Positions 17,653-25,800 of a stretch of 64,000 nt of DNA are shown piece after piece (position 1 is the stretch's first letter; the number at the start of each line of letters is the position of its first letter). The position numbers and the translations under genes are program-made. The notes under the pieces were generated by a model. That model was not told the origin of the DNA. It did not search any database and worked only from the letters and a program-made list of their open reading frames with translations. Source of the DNA: Oligoflexia bacterium (GTDB lineage: Bacteria; Bdellovibrionota; Bacteriovoracia; Bacteriovoracales; Bacteriovoracaceae); assembly GCA_015231955.1 (NCBI GenBank), contig JADGAN010000011.1:62001-126000 (forward strand), given 5' to 3'.

Positions 17653-18354
17653 ATGAAAACCAGCATAGTCATTATCGAAGATGATCCTGACCTGCGTGAG
17701 ATTATCACTACTCATCTTAAAACTCTTGATTATGAAACGCACACTTTCTCTACTGGTGAAGAGGCCTTAAGCGTTCTACCGAAGCTGCTTCCAAATTTAA
17801 CAATCTTAGATATTATGCTTCCTGGACTTAGTGGAATTGAGATCTGCAAAAAATTACGTTCCCTAACTGCAACTCAAAAAATGCCTATTCTGATGTTAAC
17901 CGCCCTAACTACTCCTCCGCATATCATACAAGGACTGGATGCGGGAGCTGACGACTACGTAACCAAGCCTTTTGATATTATGGTTCTCACCGCTAGAATT
18001 AGGGCCTTACTCCGAAGAAATGAGCATAGAGTAACCATAGAAAAGGCTTCCCCTTCCCCAAAAAGATTAAGCTACAAAAACTTAGAAATTGATCTTCATG
18101 AGTATCGCGTTTTCATTTCTGGAAAAGAGATTACCCTTACCTTGACAGAGTTTAAGCTGCTTGCCGCCTTGGTTGCATCGTGTGGAAAAGTTTTAACCAG
18201 GTCGGCACTTTTAAACACCATCATTGGCGATGGTATCAATGTCACTCCCAGAACCATCGACACCCACTTAGTCTCCTTACGCAAAAAAATTGGAGATCTC
18301 TCCTTGCATATTGAAGCTGTCCGTGGCGTCGGTTATAGGATGATTGATCTATGA
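17653..18354 (+). CDS. phoB: phosphate response regulator PhoB
   Basis: An OmpR/PhoB-type transcription factor of 233 residues. The receiver domain (about 1-120) has the acidic pair ED-D at 10-12, phospho-acceptor D53 in LDIMLPG, and the Lys of DDYVTKPF. A winged-helix domain (about 140-233) ends with RTIDTHLVSLRKKIG and VRGVGYRM, typical of DNA-binding PhoB proteins. It probably binds the 11-base repeat ahead of pstS. It lies three bases after phoU and its stop overlaps the phoR start (ATGA). Confidence 0.93.
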   Translation: MKTSIVIIEDDPDLREIITTHLKTLDYETHTFSTGEEALSVLPKLLPNLTILDIMLPGLSGIEICKKLRSLTATQKMPILMLTALTTPPHIIQGLDAGADDYVTKPFDIMVLTARIRALLRRNEHRVTIEKASPSPKRLSYKNLEIDLHEYRVFISGKEITLTLTEFKLLAALVASCGKVLTRSALLNTIIGDGINVTPRTIDTHLVSLRKKIGDLSLHIEAVRGVGYRMIDL

Positions 18355-20225
18355 ATAACAAACCCCTCTTGCAGCACTTAAAAGCTATCCCCGTCAACAT
18401 TTTTAAAAAAATAACAGTGGCACAACTGCTCATTTTTATTTTTGTCTATATTCTATTAACAACCTTTACCCATTATACTTTAAAAAAAAACATCTTTAAT
18501 CAAGCAGAAAAACAACTCTCCGAAGAGTTACTGCTCTTAAGTAATCTCATTGAAAAAAATCGACTTACCACCAACCTTTGCCAAACTGGAATATTCTCAC
18601 CGGCCTACACCACTTCCAGAATTACGGTCATCGATATTAGCGGTAAAGTGCTTTGTGATTCGGTTAAAGATGCGGCACTAATGGAAAACCACTTGCATCG
18701 CCCTGAAGTCGAACGTGCACTAAAACAAAAAGTAGGCATCTCCATTCGTTATGGACAGACCTTAAACCTCAATATGCTCTACGGTGCCGTAGTGATCCAC
18801 TACCCTGAACCCAACCCCCACCCCTCGATTATTTTAAGAATATCCACTCCCCTTTACGATTTAGATAATGTCATTAAAATTTTTGATCACATCTTTATCT
18901 TACTAGCAATTCCCTTCCTTTTGTTAGGCCCTTGTGTTCTCATCTGGAACTCCTATAAACTCATAAGACCTGTTAAAGCAATTTTACTCAAACTTTTTTC
19001 CATCCAGGAAAAAACGCGACAACTCTTACTCCCACTAGAGAAGTCTCCTCCACAAATTTTCACCAACTCTACCTCCACCTCCTTGAAAGAGACAGATCTT
19101 CCGCTTGTTGAAGATTTACTCTGCGCAACTGAGAACAACTTGGATAAACTGAAAAATCTCTCTCAAATAGAGAAGAATAAACTCTCCATCCTCTTAAACT
19201 GCACCCCTAATAGCATTGTTGCCATTGACAATAATTTTTCCATCTGGTTTGCTAATAAAAAATTTTGTGAAACTTTTTTCCATAACCGCAAATGGTTACC
19301 TAGCAAGGAACATAAACTTTTTGAGCTCTTTAGAGGACCACATCTGACAGCTCTCTTCAAAGAGAGCATCCTCCAAGGCAAAGAGCAGTCTTTACAAGAG
19401 ATTCAACTCGCAACCACCACCAAGGAAGCTACAGAAAAATCTTTTTTTGAAGTAACGATTTCTCCCATTTTCGATATTGAAAAGGCCACAATACTTGGAG
19501 CACTAGCGGTCTTCCACGATATTAGCGCCAGAAAAAAAATTGAACAGGTCAAACTCGATTTTATTAGTAATTTTTCTCATGAGGTAAGAACACCGCTTAG
19601 TAGCGTTAGCGGTTATATCCAGCTCTTAAAAGAGCACCCCCTTCCCTATCTCGATAAAATTGAAAGCAATTTAAAAAAGATGGTTCGCCTGTTTGATAAC
19701 CTACTAGAGCTCTCCTCCATTGAAAGTAAAACACAAATCGCTCATGAAAAGCTATCACTGCACGCACTCACCGAAGAGTCTACTCTAAGTCTCCAAACTA
19801 TTTATAAACATAAGAATATCTCCTTGGCCATCTCCATTGATCCCACTCTTTCAGAAATTGAAGGCGACCCTCTTTTACTAGAACAAGTTATCACCAATCT
19901 TCTCGACAACGCTTATAAGTTCTCTCCTCCCCATACCACCATCACACTTGCTTGGAAAAGTGAACCTCGCTTTATCGTCCTCGAAATCGCCGATCAAGGA
20001 GTGGGGATCCCTTTACACGCACAAGAGAGGATTTTTGAACGCTTCTTTCAAGTAGACTCTTCTCATGGAAAAGATCGTGAGGGCAGCGGTCTAGGACTTG
20101 CGATTGTTAAACACATCTTACAAAAACACCATGCTATCTTAAAACTGCACAGTCTTTTCGGGAAAGGAACAAAAATCACCATCTATTTTAATCGTGAACC
20201 CAAGAGTTTAGGGCCTTTAAGCTAG
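18351..20225 (+). CDS. phoR: phosphate sensor histidine kinase PhoR
   Basis: A membrane sensor kinase of 624 residues. A first helix at about 22-42, an extracytoplasmic domain of about 140 residues, and a second helix near 183-205 are followed by a PAS domain (about 280-395) and the kinase core. H410 in FSHEVRTPLSSVSGY is the phosphorylated histidine; the N box NLLDNAYKF, G1 box DQGVGIP and G2 box GSGLGLAIVKHI are intact. It is longer than Escherichia PhoR (431), because of the periplasmic domain, and so resembles the Gram-positive-style PhoR. Its stop overlaps that of the convergent FecR gene by four bases. Confidence 0.93.
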   Translation: MNNKPLLQHLKAIPVNIFKKITVAQLLIFIFVYILLTTFTHYTLKKNIFNQAEKQLSEELLLLSNLIEKNRLTTNLCQTGIFSPAYTTSRITVIDISGKVLCDSVKDAALMENHLHRPEVERALKQKVGISIRYGQTLNLNMLYGAVVIHYPEPNPHPSIILRISTPLYDLDNVIKIFDHIFILLAIPFLLLGPCVLIWNSYKLIRPVKAILLKLFSIQEKTRQLLLPLEKSPPQIFTNSTSTSLKETDLPLVEDLLCATENNLDKLKNLSQIEKNKLSILLNCTPNSIVAIDNNFSIWFANKKFCETFFHNRKWLPSKEHKLFELFRGPHLTALFKESILQGKEQSLQEIQLATTTKEATEKSFFEVTISPIFDIEKATILGALAVFHDISARKKIEQVKLDFISNFSHEVRTPLSSVSGYIQLLKEHPLPYLDKIESNLKKMVRLFDNLLELSSIESKTQIAHEKLSLHALTEESTLSLQTIYKHKNISLAISIDPTLSEIEGDPLLLEQVITNLLDNAYKFSPPHTTITLAWKSEPRFIVLEIADQGVGIPLHAQERIFERFFQVDSSHGKDREGSGLGLAIVKHILQKHHAILKLHSLFGKGTKITIYFNREPKSLGPLS

Positions 20226-21247
20226 CGATTTTCTTTATCCAATTTATCCAAATCTTCTTCGCGCTGTTTTATTTTTTTATTAATTTCATCAGCATCAATC
20301 TCTAGTTCTAATCCACCAACATTTTTTTTCATTTGCTGAAGATTATCAATGGCATTGCTGCTTTTTATCTGTGCTGCCTGCTGAATATCATTCACCAATA
20401 ATCCCTTTTGTGCTAACACTCCTCGTACTGCTCTTACGCTCTCGCCAACACTTTTAAGCCAAGGTGTCGCTTCGAGCGTTTGTTCTGTGGTAAAATCGGG
20501 ATCACTCTGCAAACTTTCACTGGGGAGTGCGGCCAAATGCTCACTCCACTTAATTTGGGAAACCCACTCATAATTTCCAGGAGGGGCAATCGTATGCTTG
20601 GCATCCACTACGGTTCCTTCACTGGACTTGACCGGTATCAGCGAATGATCCTCATTCTCTAGAAGCACCACTCCTGCATTCACCGCAACCTTCACGCTTT
20701 TTTCCGCCTCTGCAGTCACTGCCACTAAAAATTGTGTCCCCCTTACTCCCATGCTTACATTAGGGGTAGCAACCCTCAGCTTGGGCGCACGTGCAGTATT
20801 GTCCATCCGTCGGTGATTAAAAAACCCGATTCCCTTCTCTAAAGAAAAGAAGTAGCTGCTTTGCTCATACTCTGCTTCATTTGCAATAATATCTTTAATC
20901 ACCACTTTGCTATTGCTAAAAATCTTCATGCACGAATAGTTGCCAAAACATAAAACCAACATGGTGGCCTTATTGGTTTCGATAATGTCATCAACCAGTA
21001 CCTCATCACCCAGATTTAAACTATTCTTAAAATAGCGCCTGGTGACCACTGCAGATCCTACCAGTTTGGCCACCTTCGGTTTGGGAATAGAAATTTTCAC
21101 AATCGCTTTAGCAGCAATGATCTTTCCAAAACGAGAAGAGATCTTCCCTATTTTTTTTTCCAACAGATCCCAGTAGCTGATACTTAAGTATCCTCCAATA
21201 AAAAGCAATACTAGGGTCAACAAAAGGTTCTGTAGCAAACGAATCAT
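20222..21247 (-). CDS. FecR-domain protein with N-terminal membrane anchor
   Basis: The 341-residue product starts with one membrane helix (LLLTLVLLFIGGYLSISY) followed by a FecR domain (about 75-195: LNLGDEVLVDDIIET, LRVATPNVSMGVRGTQFLV). In this family the domain is a periplasmic beta-sheet fold that in some proteins senses ligands and in others only scaffolds. The last 50 residues are charged and form a probable coiled coil (EINKKIKQREEDLDKLDKENR). It overlaps the upstream HD-domain gene by four bases, so the two are translationally coupled. It is not adjacent to a FecI sigma factor, so a classical iron-signalling role is unlikely. Confidence 0.8.
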   Translation of the reverse strand: MIRLLQNLLLTLVLLFIGGYLSISYWDLLEKKIGKISSRFGKIIAAKAIVKISIPKPKVAKLVGSAVVTRRYFKNSLNLGDEVLVDDIIETNKATMLVLCFGNYSCMKIFSNSKVVIKDIIANEAEYEQSSYFFSLEKGIGFFNHRRMDNTARAPKLRVATPNVSMGVRGTQFLVAVTAEAEKSVKVAVNAGVVLLENEDHSLIPVKSSEGTVVDAKHTIAPPGNYEWVSQIKWSEHLAALPSESLQSDPDFTTEQTLEATPWLKSVGESVRAVRGVLAQKGLLVNDIQQAAQIKSSNAIDNLQQMKKNVGGLELEIDADEINKKIKQREEDLDKLDKENR

Positions 21248-22602
21248 GCCGACTTACCACCCTCATTCACCATTGGATGAATCTTCAGTAAGGCCTCGAT
21301 CACACCTTTAAAATTTCCAACATCATATTGTGATTTAATCGCTTCTAAAATTTCTGCATTTTTAGCATAATTAAATTCTGTCAAGTACAACTTCTTAACA
21401 TAACGATGGGCCACAATAAAAATACAACTCATCAGTGGTATCTGTGCTGCATGCATGCGATCAGGAAAGCCATCTCCTTTGGGCCTTTCATGGTGATGGC
21501 GAATAACACTTCGTACCTCTAATGGGACAAAATCCACCTTTTCCAGCATATCGCTAATGGTGATAGGATGATGGAGATAAAGATTAATCTTCTCTTTAGA
21601 AAATTTCTGCAACTCAGGATCATGTTGATCTTCAACTAACGCTAAATCACTATCTTTTAAAGTAATGTCGTGTAAGAGCGCGGCCATACAAAGATTCTCG
21701 GTGTTGCGTTCAGATCCCCACTGCATCTGCTTCACCAGCTCACAACAAACAATGGAGCAAAGATAGCTATGATCATAAATATAATCTTGTTTTGCACGAA
21801 CAGTAGAGATCAGATTTTTTAGAACTTTATGATTTTCTGCAAGCTTGGTAATATGATAAACCGTCTTTTCCGCCAATTGGATCGCTTCTTTAGTAAACCC
21901 CATACTGGAAATGATATCATTAATCACCACATTGGTATAAGAGAGGGCATCTTCAATCTGTTGTTCCGTATACCCACTAGTATCCATCGTAAGAAAGGGG
22001 GTTTTATTTAAGGTAACTCCAAATTTGATAAAATCATTATTTTCAATATACAGGTACTCAATGTTTTTCAAGCGTAGTTTATCAATATCTCCACGAAGAT
22101 AACGATCATTCTTATGGATAATCTTTACATACTTTTGATCGGATAGTTGTAAATAGACATCACAAAGCACATGGTTAAACCGTAAAAATTGAATAACCTT
22201 TACTCGGTGAAAAGCTCTGAAAACTTTTCTAGTAACCGAGGGACGCAAAATCTTAACAATGGCACTCCAAAATTCTCCTGGAGAGATGGGAAGTAAAATG
22301 TGCTCATTACGAGGGTTATCTGTTTTTAGAGTGACCAGCTCCTCAATCATCTCTGGCAAATCACCACTTAAGAGCACAAAAGGAATCGAGGGGTAATGCT
22401 TTCTTGCAAAGGTATAAAAACCACTCTCATCGATATTATTAGCGTATAAGATTAACTCCACTCGGTCTGAAGATTGCAGACGCTCGATCGCCATATTCTT
22501 GCTATTGGCCTCGACTACCTTTACTCCCTCTAAGATATTATCAAGATAGATCGAGTAAATTTGTCTCTCTTTATCATTACCATTTACAAATAATATATTC
22601 AT
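21244..22602 (-). CDS. degenerate receiver plus HD-GYP-like phosphohydrolase
   Basis: The product (452 residues from ATG 22602; GTG or TTG codons upstream at 22611 and 22614 could also serve) has an N-terminal receiver-like domain in which the phospho-acceptor region reads LILYANN, without the expected Asp. The C-terminal domain has LLHD, a later LHHP, RHHHERPKGDGFP: the metal-binding histidines and a GFP variant of GYP of c-di-GMP phosphodiesterases. HDIGK is changed to HDITL, and the Asp of the downstream VxDxFDALT segment is replaced (VAHRYV). It could still bind or slowly cleave c-di-GMP or act as a sensor. It is paired with the FecR protein. Confidence 0.75.
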   Translation of the reverse strand: MNILFVNGNDKERQIYSIYLDNILEGVKVVEANSKNMAIERLQSSDRVELILYANNIDESGFYTFARKHYPSIPFVLLSGDLPEMIEELVTLKTDNPRNEHILLPISPGEFWSAIVKILRPSVTRKVFRAFHRVKVIQFLRFNHVLCDVYLQLSDQKYVKIIHKNDRYLRGDIDKLRLKNIEYLYIENNDFIKFGVTLNKTPFLTMDTSGYTEQQIEDALSYTNVVINDIISSMGFTKEAIQLAEKTVYHITKLAENHKVLKNLISTVRAKQDYIYDHSYLCSIVCCELVKQMQWGSERNTENLCMAALLHDITLKDSDLALVEDQHDPELQKFSKEKINLYLHHPITISDMLEKVDFVPLEVRSVIRHHHERPKGDGFPDRMHAAQIPLMSCIFIVAHRYVKKLYLTEFNYAKNAEILEAIKSQYDVGNFKGVIEALLKIHPMVNEGGKSA

Positions 22603-22626
22603 ATTTTTCACCAATACATTATCGCG

Positions 22627-22656
22627 ATTGTTATTGCTATTGCTGTTGCTGTTGCT
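22627..22656. repeat. period-6 repeat (ATTGYT/GTTGCT) in the leader of the HD gene
   Basis: Five hexamer units run without a break. On the minus strand the sequence reads AGCAAC/AGCAAT and is in frame with, and open into, the HD-domain gene, which would encode a Ser-Asn repeat if translation started farther upstream; no start codon is visible there. The surrounding 213-base gap to the alpha-2-macroglobulin gene holds nothing else I can support. Confidence 0.85.
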
Positions 22657-22827
22657 TCCCTGCCTAAAAGCTTATCGTTCTATTGCAATAAAACCATTAG
22701 TAATAAAAAACAGGGCCAATGACTTTTGCATTTCGGTAACTTATAATCTACACAAATAGATTACTATTGTAGGTAGAAACCAAAAAGACTCCGTGCGAAA
22801 ATATCAAATAAATAAGGAGACACAATT

Positions 22828-25800
22828 ATGTTTCAACTCATAAAGTTTCTGCTTGTGTTGCTTTTAACCCTCTCTTATTCTTGCTCTCTCTCTTTTGCAA
22901 AGAGTACTGCTACTACGACAGATGATCTCTTAAAACAGATAGAGAGTGCTGAAGAGAGTAAGCTTCCAAAGAGAGCGCTAGAGCTAGCACAAAAACTAGA
23001 GCTTGCCGCTAAAGCAGAAGATAAAAAAGGACTTTATGTGCGTGCTATTGCTAAACGCATTTTAAACCAGTGCCACATTCTTGGGAAGATGCCAAAAGAC
23101 AAAATACGCATCCTCCAAGCAGAAATTGCTAAAGTAGACATGGAGTCACTCCCACTAGTAAAACTCATCCTCGCTAAATGGTTTTGGCACTACTACGAGC
23201 AAAATCGTTTTAAATTTGCAGAGCGTACCCAAGTGCAAGCTGGCAGCAGTGACGATAAAGATGACGATTTTACTACCTGGGATTTAAACAAAATCCAAAG
23301 AGAAATTCATCATCTCTATCAGGAGGTATTAAAAGACAAATCTGCATTAAAAAAGATCAAAATTTCCGATTATGAAGGAGTAATCGAAGGTGGGAATATT
23401 TTCAACACCAAGACTACAACTCTTTATGAGTTTGCACTCCTGGAGATGATTCAATTTTTTAAAGCTAGTGATCAACCAGCACTCCCACTCTACCAAGAGT
23501 TAGTCTACTATTATCAACAAAACAATTTCGTAGAGGAACTAATCACTATAAAGGTCGCTCGCCTTAAATACCTCTATGCTGATACCGCTGATCCCGCAAA
23601 AAAAGCAGAGCTTAAAAAAAGTTTAACTTCCCTGATCGCAAAGCATGCTGCTCTTGCCAGCTCTGCACTTGCAAGTCATGAACTAGCACAAGCTTTTTAT
23701 GATGAGCAAGAGTTCAGCAAGGCGGCCCTAGTCTGTGAAAAGGCAATCGAAAAACATGCGAACTCCGATGGAGGAAAACTGTGTGCCAACCTCACTCATC
23801 AAATTAAAAGAGCACACTTTTCCATCAAAACTGAAAGCTCCATTAATGAAGACAATTCCACACTCAGCATAAGCTATAAAAATATCTCTAAAATCTATTT
23901 TCGCCTCATCGCAGATACCACACCTATACCTAAAGCTTTCCCCGATCTCAATACTCTACTGAAGCAGACTACAATCAAAGAGTGGTCTATCGAGCTACAT
24001 CCGACCAGTGATTACAAAGAGGCCTTAGAGATTTTCCCTCTACCAGAGGTGCCTCACGGTTTTTATCACCTCTTCGCCTCCTCTGCTCCCGATTTTAAGC
24101 AAAAAGCAGATTTACATTTGAGCTACACCTCGTTTTGGAGAAGCGATTCCCTCTTGCTCATTAAAGAGGAGAATCAAGCACTCAAAGGTTTTGTGCTTGA
24201 TGCTCACACAGGAGCGCCCTTGTCGGATACCACCCTCGAGGTTTATGAAAATAACCAGCAAGATCACTATCAAAAAGTCGCTACCACCAACACAAATGGT
24301 GATGGCATTTTCAGCTACGAACCTTTGGCCAAGCAAAAATCTTACCTCAACTTAGGCCGATACTTTAAAGTCATCTCTCCCCAAAATGGAGATACGCTTT
24401 TCACCTCTTACTTGCAGCAAAACCCAAGCTTGCAAAAGCATCAAGGGACAAAGGCGTTAATCCTCACCGATCGTGCAATTTATCGCCCCTCACAGCGTAT
24501 CCACTTTAAAGTGATCTGCTACTCTTTTGACCAAGAACGAGAGCAGTATGCAAGCAAACAATGCAAAAACCTCGAAGTAAAACTCTACGATAATAACCAA
24601 CAAGAGCTTGCGAAAATGGTAGGCAATGCTAATGAGTTTGGCTCCTTTGCTGGCGATTTTCTGATTCCCGCCCATACGCTACTTGGCGACCTCTCTTTAC
24701 GAACCTCCTCGCCCACAGGCGAAGCACAGGTCAAGGTGGAGGAGTATCGTCGTCCTAAATTTGAGATCACCCTCACCCCACCAGTGGCCCAGTTTCGCTT
24801 AAATGATAAAGTCTCCATCAGTGGCAAGGCGGTTACCTATGCAGGCGCTCCTCTCCCTGCCACTTCGAGAGTTAAATATCGCATTGTACGCAACGTGGAG
24901 ATGCCCCCCTGGTGGTTCTATTGGAAAATGCTCCTCCCCTCCTCTAAGGCAATGGAGCTAGGTCATGGAGTAACCAGCTTAAATGATCTGGGTGAATTCT
25001 CGCTTAGTTTTGTTGCCACTCCCGACGCTAAAATTGATCCTAAAAGCAAACCGCACTTTACATTTAACCTTGAGGTAGAGGTCACCGATGCCACTGGAGA
25101 GACCCACGCTCAAAGTTTGGAGTTTAAATTAGGGTATACTGCTCTAAGTGCAACCCTTAGTAGCATTGATTGGTTACTAGAGGAGTCTCCTACTGCTATC
25201 ACCATCACCACCACTACGCTTGATGGAAAGGAGTGTGCTGCCAGTGGTACCCTACAAATTTTTGAGCTGCAAGCTCCAGCTAGGCCCAAACGTACGGCCA
25301 CGACCACGACCATGGCCATGGCCAAGCCCCTTGCCAAAGAGATCATTGCTTCTTGGCCCCAAGGAAAATTGCTCGAATCGCAAACTTTTGCCACCTCCCT
25401 CGATGGAAAAAGCACGCACTCCTTTAAACTTAAAAGCGGTGCCTACGTTGCCATCCTCACCAGTAAAGACCAATTTGCACAAGAGGTTATAGAAAAACAC
25501 CACTTCATTGTTTTTAATAAAGAGGAGTTTAAATTACCACTCCCCTCTTTTTTCACCTTAAATAAAACTAGCTTTGCTCCCTCTGAAAAGCTAGAGGCCT
25601 TATGGGCCACTGGTTATGGCAGCGGTCGTGCTTATATCTCATTCTTACAAAATGGCAAAAGCTTTAAATCCTACTGGACAGCAAAGAACAGTGGCCTTCA
25701 CTTTATCAACTTACCCATCACCAAGGAGCACCAAGGTGGATTCACACTGCAAATCTTATTCGTGCAGGAAAACCAAATCTATTTTTACAACCAATTGATC

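Noticed and set aside
25220-25503. Open frames on both strands inside the macroglobulin gene
   Set aside because: They arise from the period-6 GC-rich repeat and lack starts and ribosome sites.
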